In this document: positions 16,520-25,044 of the stretch, in pieces
Layout of the letters: every line of letters begins with the position of its first letter
Position numbering within the stretch: position 1 is the stretch's first letter
Origin: an uncultured Acetatifactor sp.
GTDB lineage: Bacteria; Bacillota; Clostridia; Lachnospirales; Lachnospiraceae
DNA: 64,000 bases
Reading direction: 5' to 3'
Assembly (NCBI GenBank): GCA_910578815.1
Contig: CAJTSE010000002.1
Location: 224,191-288,190, forward strand
Translations under genes and position numbers: made by a program
Notes under the pieces: generated by a model
Told to the model about the DNA's origin: nothing
Seen by the model: the letters and a program-made list of their open reading frames with translations, nothing else
Database searches by the model: none

Positions 16520-16627
16520 ATGAATAATTATTCAATTACTATGAACAAAATGAACCAGCAACAGCAGCTCATTGTCAAGGTTGACAACAACAAAATTGAC
16601 AACGGGCTTTTTGGTCTGTGTTCATAA
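16520..16627 (+). CDS. 35-codon leader peptide upstream of the MetRS-like gene
   Basis: The ORF begins MNNYSITMNKMNQQQQLIVK and ends NGLFGLCS before TAA. It is preceded by GGAAGGGTAAGCCC, a good ribosome site, and follows the consensus promoter by about 20 bases. It contains three Met and a run of four Gln codons. It is directly followed by a strong intrinsic terminator (16659-16700) and then the synthetase-like gene. That order (promoter, short ORF, terminator, gene) is the classic layout of ribosome-mediated attenuation. The peptide sequence itself matches nothing I recognise. Confidence 0.62.
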   Translation: MNNYSITMNKMNQQQQLIVKVDNNKIDNGLFGLCS

Positions 16628-16658
16628 CAGGGAGCTTATCCTGGTTAAACTGAACGAA

Positions 16659-16700
16659 ACGGTCGAAAGCTTGATACGGGCTTTCGACCGTTTTTATTTT
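16659..16700 (+). terminator. Intrinsic terminator / attenuator before the MetRS-like gene
   Basis: ACGGTCGAAAGC (16659-16670) and GCTTTCGACCGT (16680-16691) form a perfect 12-bp stem with a 9-base loop, followed by TTTTTATTTT. It stands between a leader ORF and the coding start at 16826, so read-through must be regulated or partial for the downstream gene to be expressed from the leader promoter. No other strong promoter is evident between 16700 and 16826. Confidence 0.85.
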
Positions 16701-16825
16701 CACCTATCAATCGGTGTCTACAGGGAATTCGGATGAGGTATACTATGCCGGAGCAGTCAGAGCTTCTCCTGCAAAATGGGAAGCAGGTGCGGCATAAAAT
16801 AAACAGCAGAAAGGAACAAAATGAT

Positions 16826-18823
16826 ATGATATGTAAGCGGCTAACTTCAAATGGGCGCCCAACATTTCCCAAGAAGGCAATTATTACGGCAGGTATGCCT
16901 TATGGAAATAAAAATTTACACTTTGGGCATGTAGGCGGTATGTTTATTCATGCAGATATTTTTGCGCGGTTTTTAAGAGATCGCATTGGAAAAGACAATG
17001 TTATCTTTCTTTCGGGAACAGATTGTTATGGTTCTCCTATTGTGGAAAGCTACCGCAGGCTGCAGGAGGAAACAGGGTATGAAGGTACTTTAGAAGATTA
17101 TGTACGTATGAACCATGAGAATCAAAAGAAAACCCTGAAAAATTTTGGTATTAGTTTAGATTTCTTTGGAGCATCGGCTCTGGGAGAAGCAGGTTTGATT
17201 CACAAACAGGTATCAGCAAAGGTGTTTCACACTTTATACAAAAACGGATATATTAAAAAAATGTCCATGCCGCAGTTTTATGACGAAGAAAAAAAGATGT
17301 TTTTAAACGGAAGACAAGTAACAGGAAAATGTCCTATACCAGGCTGCACATCGGAAAAAGCATATGCCGATGAGTGTTCCTTAGGGCATCAGTTTCTGCC
17401 TTCGGAGCTGATAGATCCCGTCAGCCTCCTGTCAAATAAAAAACCTGTACTCAAAGATGTGGAAAACTGGTATTTTGATTTAGAATATTGTATTCATGCA
17501 GTAAAAGAATATAATGACTTCTTACGAAAAAATACAAATACGCGTAAGTATCAGTTAGAAACCGTAGAAGAATTTTTGAAAAAGCCCTTACTATATGTAC
17601 CCAAAAAGTATATTGGCGACCTGGCAGAATTGGCTGCAAAGCTGCCCCCTCATAAATTAACCAATGAGGAAAAGAAACCGTCTGTGGTGTTTGAATTTGA
17701 AAATCTGGATGATCGTGACAAAGCTAAAAATATACTGGAAGCCGACAGCATTCATTATACTTCCGGAAAGACACTGGTTCCCTTTCGGCTGTCCGGTAAT
17801 GTAGAATGGGGCGTACCGTTCCCGGAGTGTGAAGAATTAAAAGATCTCACCTTTTGGGTATGGCCGGAATCGCTATGGGCGCCGATTTCCTTTACTTATG
17901 CCTATTTGAAAGAAAGCAGAAAAGAAGCGGACTTATGCAGATGGTGGTATGATGAGGAATCTAAAGTTTATCAGTTTATTGGAGAAGATAACATTTATTT
18001 CTATTCTATCGCTCAGACAGGGCTATTTACAGGATTACAGGTTCCCAAAGGGGAAGTGCCGGATATGAAGACAGTTCACTTATCTCATATCATCGCCAAC
18101 AGACATTTATTGTATATGGATACAAAAGCCAGCAGCAGTTCCGAATGCAAGCCGCCAATGGCAGATGAATTGTTAAATTATTATACGAAGGATCAGCTGC
18201 GAATCCATTTTATGAGCTTGGGGTTATCTTCCAAAAGTGTCAGCTTTAATCCGCAGGTATTTCAACAAGAGGAAAACAGGGTTGGTGTAGATCCGGTTCT
18301 GAAAGACGGCAATTTAATAACCAATGTGTTTAACCGCCTGATCCGGAGCTGCTTCTATGCGATTCAAAATAATTGTGACGGAAAGATTCCGAAGGGCGAC
18401 GTAAGCGAACAAATAAAAAATATGACTGAAAAAGCTGTTCTTGATTATGAACGTCATATGTATAACCATGAGTTTCATCGGGTCTCTTACGTTTTGGATG
18501 ACTTTATCCGGGGCGTTAATAAGCACTGGGTAAACAATGTAAAGACTGCAGATGCCGCAAACAACACGGAATTCAGAAAACAGCTTGTCGTTGACTGTTT
18601 TTATGCCTGTAAGGTTATGGCAATACTAATCCATCCAATCGCACCGGAAGGATGTGAAATGTTTAGAGAATATCTAAATTTGGGCGAGGAATTATGGGAT
18701 TGGAGTAATATATTTGAGCCGGTTTCTTTTTATATTGCAGACATGGAAAGTCATAAATTGAAATATCTGGAGCCGAGGGTAGATTTCTTTAAAAAGCATG
18801 ATCGTCAGCTGGTGGAACTGTAA
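16826..18823 (+). CDS. Divergent methionyl-tRNA synthetase-like class I tRNA ligase
   Basis: This is a 665-residue class I aminoacyl-tRNA synthetase. ITAGMPYGNKNLHFGHVGG carries the HIGH motif as HFGH (residues 32-35); a zinc knuckle of MetRS type follows (GKCPIPGCTSEKAYADECSL, with a final GH in place of the usual Cys). VEWGVPFP and FWVWPESLWAPISF match the MetRS core. The KMSKS position reads KASSS (near residue 434), losing the second lysine. The C-terminal helical domain fits an anticodon-binding domain; no tRNA-binding EMAP tail is present. ATG 16826 has AAAGGA upstream; an in-frame ATG at 16733 is an alternative. Given the attenuator, it may be a stress- or inhibitor-induced paralogue of the housekeeping enzyme (inference). 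Confidence 0.8.
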   Translation: MICKRLTSNGRPTFPKKAIITAGMPYGNKNLHFGHVGGMFIHADIFARFLRDRIGKDNVIFLSGTDCYGSPIVESYRRLQEETGYEGTLEDYVRMNHENQKKTLKNFGISLDFFGASALGEAGLIHKQVSAKVFHTLYKNGYIKKMSMPQFYDEEKKMFLNGRQVTGKCPIPGCTSEKAYADECSLGHQFLPSELIDPVSLLSNKKPVLKDVENWYFDLEYCIHAVKEYNDFLRKNTNTRKYQLETVEEFLKKPLLYVPKKYIGDLAELAAKLPPHKLTNEEKKPSVVFEFENLDDRDKAKNILEADSIHYTSGKTLVPFRLSGNVEWGVPFPECEELKDLTFWVWPESLWAPISFTYAYLKESRKEADLCRWWYDEESKVYQFIGEDNIYFYSIAQTGLFTGLQVPKGEVPDMKTVHLSHIIANRHLLYMDTKASSSSECKPPMADELLNYYTKDQLRIHFMSLGLSSKSVSFNPQVFQQEENRVGVDPVLKDGNLITNVFNRLIRSCFYAIQNNCDGKIPKGDVSEQIKNMTEKAVLDYERHMYNHEFHRVSYVLDDFIRGVNKHWVNNVKTADAANNTEFRKQLVVDCFYACKVMAILIHPIAPEGCEMFREYLNLGEELWDWSNIFEPVSFYIADMESHKLKYLEPRVDFFKKHDRQLVEL

Positions 18824-18915
18824 TCAATAAAGAGCGGCCGGTTATCTCTTGTTTTCGTTTACCTGTTGTGGGAGCCTGAACTGTTACACCGCATAAGATC
18901 ATTTGCACAAGAATG

Positions 18916-18954
18916 TTTTCAGAAAAAAGAAAATATGCTATAATATTATTATAG
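18916..18954 (+). promoter_or_regulatory. Promoter and palindrome of the YesN-type regulator
   Basis: TTTTCA (18916-18921), 17 bases, TATAAT (18939-18944). The -10 lies inside the perfect palindrome CTATAATATTATTATAG (18938-18954), which could be a binding site. A ribosome site (CAGGAGAAAGATA) and the ATG at 18981 follow. Confidence 0.55.
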
Positions 18955-18980
18955 TGCCATAGGCATACAGGAGAAAGATA

Positions 18981-20528
18981 ATGTATCACGTTTTGATTGC
19001 AGATGATGAATCCATTATCCGTGAGGGTATCAAACAGTTGCTGGACTGGAGCTCTCTGGGGTATACAATAACTGATGAAGCAGCGGGAGGCGAACAGGCT
19101 CTCCAAAAACTTCTATCCAAAAGTCCCGAAGTAGTTCTCATGGATATTAATATGCCCGGCCTTACGGGCCTTGAGGTCATACGTCGTGCCAGAGAGTCCG
19201 GCTATGAGGGAATTTTTATAATCTTAAGTGGTTATTCCGATTTTAAGTATGCCCAGGAAGCCATGCGTTACGGAGTCCAGTATTATCTGACAAAGCCCAT
19301 CGACGAAGACGAGCTTTCCGATATTCTCCACTGTATCAGAGAACAGCTGGACAGGGAGCAGGACAGCGCCGACACCGCCAAGCACTACCTTCAAAAAGCC
19401 AGAGACGCCATCCTGCGCGAAATTCTTTTGGGGAAGATACCTGTATCGGACAAGGGCTATTCCGATCTTCACGCAGACATGTATCAGGTAGTGATCAGCC
19501 AGCCCTATGAAAATACCCCCCCCAAAAGTTATTCCTTTCAATTTGCCGATCTGCTGCACCTGGCAAATCAGGATAATCATTTTTTTGACAAAGTAATTGT
19601 GGAATACAATGACGTTTTCCTGCTGAAAGGTTCCTATGCCATCGAAAAATTTAATTTTTTGCTGCAACAATACGATCAGGGCAGCGCCCCTCAGAAGGGC
19701 TCACCATTGGACTCCTTTTTTCTGGCCTACGGCGGATGCGTCCACACGGCAGAAGAAATCTCTCAATCCTACCATCAGGCACATGAGCTGCTGAATCGAC
19801 GCTTTTTCTGCGATCAGGCCCAGCATACCATAGGCTGTGAAGCACTCCCTGACCCGGAAGATAGGGCCGCCGTTATCAACGGGGATCTGTTGGAGGAATA
19901 TTCTTCTGCTCTCCTTAACTACATTCAGTCCTTTAACCGGAATATGACTGCCGAAACCTTACGCGCACTGCAGCAAAAGTTATACAATGCTTCGGATTCC
20001 ATTGACGACATCAAGCTTTTTCTGGCAGGGCTTTACCTGAACATCAAGGAAAAAATGAGCCATTTATACAGCAAGTTTTCCACTGCCTTCGGAGGAAATA
20101 CAGATGCAATTAAGTTTATCAATTCCAGATATTATCTCTATGAGATCATTTTGTTTTTGTCAGAACAGTTTGAGGCCATGATGTCCGCCATCGGCAATTC
20201 TTCAAGAGACAGCGTTCTGGACGACATACTGCATTATATTAACCATAATTTTGCCGGCAATATCACGCTGGAAAACATTGCTCCCCTGTTTGGCTATAAC
20301 AGCTCTTATCTGGGGCGGATTTTCAGCAAAAAAGTGGGGGAAAACTTCAACTCCTATGTAGATCACATCCGCATCGAGCATTCCAAGGAACTGTTGCTGC
20401 AGGATGATGATAAGGTATATTCCATCGCGGAAAAGGTAGGGTATCGTAATCCAGATTACTTTCATATTAAGTTTAAAAAATATGTGGGTATGAGTCCGGC
20501 GGAGTACAGAAAACGCAGCCGTATCTGA
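18981..20528 (+). CDS. YesN-type response regulator with AraC DNA-binding domain
   Basis: This is a 515-residue protein. Receiver domain at residues 1-120: acidic pair Asp8/Asp9, phosphoacceptor Asp55 (VVLMDINMPG), Ser83 and Lys105 (YYLTKPID). The central 250 residues are the poorly conserved YesN linker. The C-terminal AraC domain (ITLENIAPLFGYNSSYLGRI and VYSIAEKVGYRNPDYFHIKF) binds DNA. Its likely kinase partner is the YesM protein at 31300-33072. The gene converges on the xyloglucan locus and shares a terminator with the solute-binding-protein gene at 20564, so it is the best candidate regulator of that locus. Confidence 0.9.
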   Translation: MYHVLIADDESIIREGIKQLLDWSSLGYTITDEAAGGEQALQKLLSKSPEVVLMDINMPGLTGLEVIRRARESGYEGIFIILSGYSDFKYAQEAMRYGVQYYLTKPIDEDELSDILHCIREQLDREQDSADTAKHYLQKARDAILREILLGKIPVSDKGYSDLHADMYQVVISQPYENTPPKSYSFQFADLLHLANQDNHFFDKVIVEYNDVFLLKGSYAIEKFNFLLQQYDQGSAPQKGSPLDSFFLAYGGCVHTAEEISQSYHQAHELLNRRFFCDQAQHTIGCEALPDPEDRAAVINGDLLEEYSSALLNYIQSFNRNMTAETLRALQQKLYNASDSIDDIKLFLAGLYLNIKEKMSHLYSKFSTAFGGNTDAIKFINSRYYLYEIILFLSEQFEAMMSAIGNSSRDSVLDDILHYINHNFAGNITLENIAPLFGYNSSYLGRIFSKKVGENFNSYVDHIRIEHSKELLLQDDDKVYSIAEKVGYRNPDYFHIKFKKYVGMSPAEYRKRSRI

Positions 20529-20549
20529 CACGGCTGCGCTTCTTTTCTC
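20514..20549. terminator. Bidirectional terminator between YesN and solute-binding protein
   Basis: CGCAGCCGT (20514-20522) pairs with ACGGCTGCG (20530-20538), followed by CTTCTTTTCTCTT. The left arm lies within the last codons of the response regulator. The hairpin sits between two converging genes. Confidence 0.7.
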
Positions 20550-20563
20550 TTACTCTTTCTGCC

Positions 20564-22255
20564 TTATTCGTTTTCCAATTCCATGCTTTTCCTAAACTCT
20601 GCCTCTTCCTGAATCAGTTTTGTCATTAGTTCTTCCGCTTCATACAGACCTGCCGCTACCAGTTTGTTTTGAAGTCTCTCCCACTGTTCGTCAAATCTTT
20701 CCGGTGCACAAACAATACAGTCGATCAGCCCCGGCCATGCTGCCGCATCCAAAGCGTCCAGCAGCTTCTTTGCCTCTGCAGGCAGCACCTTTGCCCAAAT
20801 CGGTGAATAATACTTTTTTTCGAACTCTTCCCTGCCCGGAAAAATATCTATCAGCATCTCCACGTTCCATGCCTCCAGGGCCTCCCGCTGAATCCTGTTA
20901 TATCCGGAAATAATCAACTCTCTGGAATTGGTGCTGAAATGATTTCCCGTAGAGTCCAGGGCCGTGTTCCCATAGCTGGGGAAAGGGTAACTGTGGCGTC
21001 CCACGCCGGTTTCTTCCGCATAATTGGCATTGGTTGCCGCCTGCTCTATTTCCTCCGGCGTGCGGTATCGAACGCCGTCTTCATCGTAAAAATAATTAAC
21101 ATTCTCAATTCCCCAGTTCAGCATCACCTGGGCCTCTTCCGTACACATCCAGTCCAAAAACTGCACTGCCCGCACCGGATCCTTACAGGAAACGCTGATG
21201 CCAATGCCCCAGCCGACTCCCAGATTGTGCTCCCGCAGCACCGCACAGGTCACGGACTCGTCAATGGTTACCGGCAGGCCTGCATAAGTCCGCTCATACA
21301 TGCCCCTGGCCTTCAATGAGCTTTCCGGCGTGGCAATGTCCCAATCTGCGTCCAGCAGTCCCAGCACCCTGCCCGATGCAATCTTGCTGATATAGTCCTC
21401 ATGGGTCTGAGTCGCAAACTCAGGATCCAGTATTCCCTCCCAATACATCTGATTCAGCCACCGGAAATACTCTTTCTGTCCCTCTGCCGCATGCTTGTAA
21501 AAAACTCTGTTATCCTCGTCCACAATCCACTGGCCGTCATCCGTCGTACCGTTTGCGATATATCCCGCCGGATCTGAAAGTGTAGTATACCAATGCCAGT
21601 CCGTACAGGAAATGGAAATGCCAATGGTTTTTCGACCGTTGATATACGGGTACTGCTCCATATAGCTGCGAATCATTTCCGTATATTCTTCCAGTGTTCG
21701 CGGAATGACATAATCATTCTCTTGCAGCACTGCCCATTGCAGCTGTGCCGTTCCCGCCGTGGTAAGCACCTCGTCTCCCACCTTGTTGCTGCACAGCTGG
21801 TAGATGGAAGCATCCTCCTTGCTGTACCGCAGGTAATCATATTCCTCCCCGTACAAAGCCTTAATATGCGGCCCATACTCTTCAATCAGCTCCGACATAT
21901 CAATCAGGGCACCGTTCTCAATGAGAATGTTGCTGTCACCCTTGGCAAAGATCAAATCCGGGTACTCCTTTGTAGCAACCATCAGCATTATATCATTCTT
22001 CTGCCTGCCGGTAGGATATTCCGTCTTCAAGGTCACACCGGTTGCCTCCGTAATCTTTCTGGCCACCGGATCCGCCCAAGGGTCTTCCTGGCCGTCCGCA
22101 TTATAAAAGGTAAAGGTGACAGGTTCCTGATCGCCACCCTGATTAGTCTGATCCGAAATCTTTCCGCTGCAGCCGCAGAGCCCTGCCGTCAGGCCGAATA
22201 TGCTGAAAAGCATGCCTGATGAAATCAGGCATCTACGTACTTTCCTATAAAGCAT
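20564..22255 (-). CDS. Extracellular solute-binding lipoprotein (Lpl-type, oligosaccharide)
   Basis: This is a 563-residue lipoprotein: basic N-terminus, hydrophobic stretch and lipobox (TAGLCGCSG), then VTFTFYNADGQEDPWADPVA. Residues through KNDIMLMVATKEYPDLIFAK and TAGTAQLQWAVLQENDYVIP fit the large Lpl/YtcQ class of ABC substrate-binding proteins that capture oligosaccharides outside the cell. ATG 22255 is chosen because GGAGGTGGTT lies immediately upstream; longer in-frame starts are possible. It is the last gene of the locus, 26 bases after the GH5 stop, and probably shares the permeases at 26794-29208 with the other binding protein at 25045. Confidence 0.87.
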   Translation of the reverse strand: MLYRKVRRCLISSGMLFSIFGLTAGLCGCSGKISDQTNQGGDQEPVTFTFYNADGQEDPWADPVARKITEATGVTLKTEYPTGRQKNDIMLMVATKEYPDLIFAKGDSNILIENGALIDMSELIEEYGPHIKALYGEEYDYLRYSKEDASIYQLCSNKVGDEVLTTAGTAQLQWAVLQENDYVIPRTLEEYTEMIRSYMEQYPYINGRKTIGISISCTDWHWYTTLSDPAGYIANGTTDDGQWIVDEDNRVFYKHAAEGQKEYFRWLNQMYWEGILDPEFATQTHEDYISKIASGRVLGLLDADWDIATPESSLKARGMYERTYAGLPVTIDESVTCAVLREHNLGVGWGIGISVSCKDPVRAVQFLDWMCTEEAQVMLNWGIENVNYFYDEDGVRYRTPEEIEQAATNANYAEETGVGRHSYPFPSYGNTALDSTGNHFSTNSRELIISGYNRIQREALEAWNVEMLIDIFPGREEFEKKYYSPIWAKVLPAEAKKLLDALDAAAWPGLIDCIVCAPERFDEQWERLQNKLVAAGLYEAEELMTKLIQEEAEFRKSMELENE

Positions 22256-22281
22256 AACCACCTCCATGCCACAAACAGGTA

Positions 22282-24195
22282 TCATTTTGCTACATACTCA
22301 AAGGTAACCGAGATCGTCTCCACATTCCCCAGTGTCTCCGCGTCCAAAAGACAGGGTGTCAGTTCCTTTCCATTGTCATTCAGGACTCTGGCTTCATCCG
22401 GCACTGTACTTACCCAGGAATTATACAGATTCACACGGGTACACTTTCCATCGTCACTGGCCGTATAGGCCTGCCCCTTCATCTCATAAGGCTCGCCGTT
22501 GACCAGAATCTCCTTAATGTCCACATAATATCCGGGGAAAAGAGTCTCACCGTTGGCAATGGCCAATGCGCTGAATACTACGCTGTTAGCAGCCCCACCG
22601 GACGTACCGGTAAAGTCCAAAGCAACCGTATAAGTACCTTCTCCCGTAATCTCCACGTCTACAGCCTCAACGCCTGCAGTCTTGTCATCAGGAGCATATA
22701 CATCCCCCACACTGTACATGGTATTCCAGTCGCTGCTGTTATACATGATCCATGCCATCGCCACATCATCCGCCACCCCGGCGCCTTCAGAGGCATTTTC
22801 ATAGTCCGCATCCATCTCTTTCTTTGCCTGCGCAATCACATCTTCCCTGGACTTGCCTGACTGGATTTCCAGACTATGCTTTGTGTAAAGTCTGCCCATC
22901 CCCATGTCGATAATGGAACAGCTCTGACGATCATACAGGTTACTACAGTCCCAAAGTACAGGACAATAGCCGTACAGATCACAGTTATTCAATAAGTTCT
23001 GCGTGTAATCCGCTGCATTTTCCTTCAATCCACTGGTTTCCAAAAGAACACCGTACTCGCCGATAATAACACCATATCCCTGATCGGTAAATTTCGTCAT
23101 CAATGCCAGCGTATCATTCATCGCCTGATAATCCTGTTTTGTTCCCCAGGTAGAAAGACTGGCATTGATACAGTAACCGCTGGGATCATAATAGTGTACC
23201 GAAATCAGCAGCTTATCTTTTACAGAATCCGTGGGCATCTTATACTTACTGTCACAGGTGCCTTTAATATCCGTGCCAAAGCCTGCAATCAACAGAAAGC
23301 GGCTGGCATTATTTCCGCCTGTGGCCCGGACGGTATCTACAAACGCCTGATTAATCTCATTGGTGACGGAATAGCATTCTGCATCTGAAAGAGTTCCCGA
23401 ATCCTCCGCAATATCCGTATCATTTAAGCGGAAGCCTAATTCCTCATTTCCAGACTCAAAAATCACATAGTCGGAATAATCCCGAAACCGCTCCGCAATC
23501 TGGGTCCACATGGATTTATAAAGCTCCATGGCCTGCTTTCTGGTGTCCTCGGAGGCGGAGCCGAACATTCCCCACCAGCCTCCATCCCAGTGGTCATTGA
23601 TAATTACATACATTCCGGCATTGCGGGCGTAGCCTGCGATCTCTTCCACCCGGTCCAGATAAGCGCTGTTAATCGTATAATCGCCGGACTCAAAGGCCAT
23701 CATGTTTGTCCATGCCACGGGAAGGCGCAGAGTATCGAAGCCCGCCGCCTTCATGCCGTCCAGCATTTCCTGGGTGGTTACGGACTGTCCCCAGAAGGTC
23801 TCGTATCGCGCGGTTTCCGCCTCCGTACCCAGATCTTTTCTGCCATAAGCTTCCATGGTATTGCCCAGATTGATGCCGTTGCCCATGAGCTCCGTCACTT
23901 CCAGCGCGGTCAGCTCCTGGCGGACCCTGCCGTCATCGCCACATCCAAAAGTCCCGCCCGTCTCATTTCCGCCGCCCTGCCTGTCTCCTGTAGCATCATT
24001 TTCCGATCCGGCACCGCTGCTTTCCGAGCCGCCTGCTCCCATGCCTGTACCGTTATCGCCAGCATTTTCCGTAGTGCTGCCGTCAGCACTTCCCGCCCCG
24101 TCGCCGCAGGCGGTAAGCCCCAGAGCCGCCGCCATAATCAGCGCCGCCAGCCTGGCCAGCTTCCTTTTCTTGATCCAATCAGTTGATTTTTTCAT
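22282..24195 (-). CDS. GH5 endo-glucanase/xyloglucanase lipoprotein with C-terminal binding-type module
   Basis: This is a 637-residue lipoprotein (AALGLTACGDG) with a Gly/Ser/Asn-rich linker to about residue 85. The GH5 domain (about 90-460) shows GINLGNTMEA, FDTLRLPVAWTNM, DHWDGGWWG, the acid/base Glu in FESGNEELG (near 251) and the nucleophile Glu in GVIIGEYG (near 378); the pattern is closest to subfamily 4, rich in xyloglucanases. Residues about 482-637 form a separate module (ITGEGTYTV, ALAIANGETLFPGYYVD, CTRVNLYNSW, ETISVTFEYV) homologous to the repeats of the anchored protein at 29274-31112. It should act at the cell surface. ATG 24195 follows GAATGAGGGGAAAC. Confidence 0.88.
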   Translation of the reverse strand: MKKSTDWIKKRKLARLAALIMAAALGLTACGDGAGSADGSTTENAGDNGTGMGAGGSESSGAGSENDATGDRQGGGNETGGTFGCGDDGRVRQELTALEVTELMGNGINLGNTMEAYGRKDLGTEAETARYETFWGQSVTTQEMLDGMKAAGFDTLRLPVAWTNMMAFESGDYTINSAYLDRVEEIAGYARNAGMYVIINDHWDGGWWGMFGSASEDTRKQAMELYKSMWTQIAERFRDYSDYVIFESGNEELGFRLNDTDIAEDSGTLSDAECYSVTNEINQAFVDTVRATGGNNASRFLLIAGFGTDIKGTCDSKYKMPTDSVKDKLLISVHYYDPSGYCINASLSTWGTKQDYQAMNDTLALMTKFTDQGYGVIIGEYGVLLETSGLKENAADYTQNLLNNCDLYGYCPVLWDCSNLYDRQSCSIIDMGMGRLYTKHSLEIQSGKSREDVIAQAKKEMDADYENASEGAGVADDVAMAWIMYNSSDWNTMYSVGDVYAPDDKTAGVEAVDVEITGEGTYTVALDFTGTSGGAANSVVFSALAIANGETLFPGYYVDIKEILVNGEPYEMKGQAYTASDDGKCTRVNLYNSWVSTVPDEARVLNDNGKELTPCLLDAETLGNVETISVTFEYVAK

Positions 24196-24275
24196 GTTTC
24201 CCCTCATTCCGCCGCGCAAGCGGCATCTAAATCTGTGGGAACTTTGGGACGCGCAGCGTCACAAATTCCGATCTT
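24196..24275 (-). repeat. Hairpin element between yesL-like and GH5 genes, copy of the element at 42724
   Basis: Read on the minus strand, it has CGGAATTTGTG, a hairpin ACGC-TGC-GCGT, CCCAAAGTT, then AGATGCCGCTTGCGCGGCGG (hairpin CCGC-TTGC-GCGG) and GAATGAGGGGAAACATG, where the final ATG is the GH5 start. Over about 75 bases it is almost identical to 42724-42798. The element thus supplies the ribosome site of the gene. Confidence 0.85.
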
Positions 24276-24278
24276 CTT

Positions 24279-24905
24279 TCAACCTTCACGCTTCACCGAC
24301 TCCGGTTCCTTCTCGATCAGCCGAAACAGGCGAATAGAAAAAGCACATACAGTATAGATCAATATTGCCGGTCCCACCAGAAGACCGATCAGCATCATTG
24401 TAGTGGTCCAGAGAAATAGCACAATCTCCAGCGCCAGGATAAAAACCATCATCAGCGTCCGCAGAAAATACCTGACAGATATGTCATAAGAATTCTTCAG
24501 TGTCTTCAAAAAAGTATTTTCGTATCTGGCCATCAGCGGATAGGCATACAGCAATCCCATGGCAAAAACCACCGAAGCGATAATCCCCATGATTAGAAAG
24601 CCCACCGACTCCGTAGCATTCCAGAACTGAAAGTCCAGATACACCGCATAGGCGGCCACCAGGGTCAAAATTCCCAAGAGAATCCCTTTTTTCAAGTTTT
24701 CTCGAAAGGCCTTAAAAAAGGATCTGGCAATATACCCTTCCGTATCCTCCGCCATCTTCAGGGCCACAGAACAGGCCGCCACCGTGGACGCACCTGCCGT
24801 CACCACCGGAATACAGCAAAGCAGCCAAAGGAAATTCAACTGTACAATATCCCAGAGCTTGGTAATGAACTTATAAAAAGGACTGTCTATGCTGAAAAAT
24901 TTCAT
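24279..24905 (-). CDS. yesL: YesL-like (DUF624) membrane protein
   Basis: This is a 208-residue integral membrane protein: FYKFITKLWDIVQLNFLWLL and CCIPVVTAGASTVAACSVAL are the N-terminal signature of DUF624/YesL. Four to five further hydrophobic segments follow. YesL proteins occur in sugar-utilisation loci beside YesM/YesN and Lpl-type transporters; their biochemical role is unknown. ATG 24905 (MKFFSIDSPFYKF) has GGAACGGAAGAAAGT upstream; the longer frame to 24971 is non-homologous repeat sequence. The gene lies between two binding-protein genes within the xyloglucan locus. Confidence 0.85.
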   Translation of the reverse strand: MKFFSIDSPFYKFITKLWDIVQLNFLWLLCCIPVVTAGASTVAACSVALKMAEDTEGYIARSFFKAFRENLKKGILLGILTLVAAYAVYLDFQFWNATESVGFLIMGIIASVVFAMGLLYAYPLMARYENTFLKTLKNSYDISVRYFLRTLMMVFILALEIVLFLWTTTMMLIGLLVGPAILIYTVCAFSIRLFRLIEKEPESVKREG

Positions 24906-24921
24906 ACTTTCTTCCGTTCCA

Positions 24922-24950
24922 TCCATTCCGCCGCTCGACGCGGCATTTAA
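24922..24950 (-). repeat. Short copy of the hairpin element upstream of the yesL-like gene
   Basis: On the minus strand it reads AAATGCCGC-GTCGA-GCGGCGGAATGG (stem 24930-24944), matching the 3' half of the elements at 24196 and 42724. It again ends about 18 bases before a start codon. Confidence 0.65.
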
Positions 24951-25007
24951 CCTGCTTTCATCCCGCACCATTTGGCATATTTGACCTTAGGTGCATTATA
25001 CCCGTAA

Positions 25008-25039
25008 GAGGCTGCCCGTCTCCGAACAGCCTCTTTTTT
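25008..25039. terminator. Terminator-like hairpin after the solute-binding protein gene
   Basis: GAGGCTG (25008-25014) pairs with CAGCCTC (25027-25033). The T-run (TTTTTT) is on the plus-strand side; for the minus-strand gene that ends at 25045 the trailing sequence is only weakly U-rich (TTACGGG). It may slow or partly stop transcription between the binding protein and yesL. Confidence 0.45.
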
Positions 25040-25044
25040 AGTTT

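Noticed and set aside
16628..16825. T-box riboswitch before the MetRS-like gene
   Set aside because: No T-box bulge sequence or specifier stem was found; the region has a leader ORF and a simple terminator instead.
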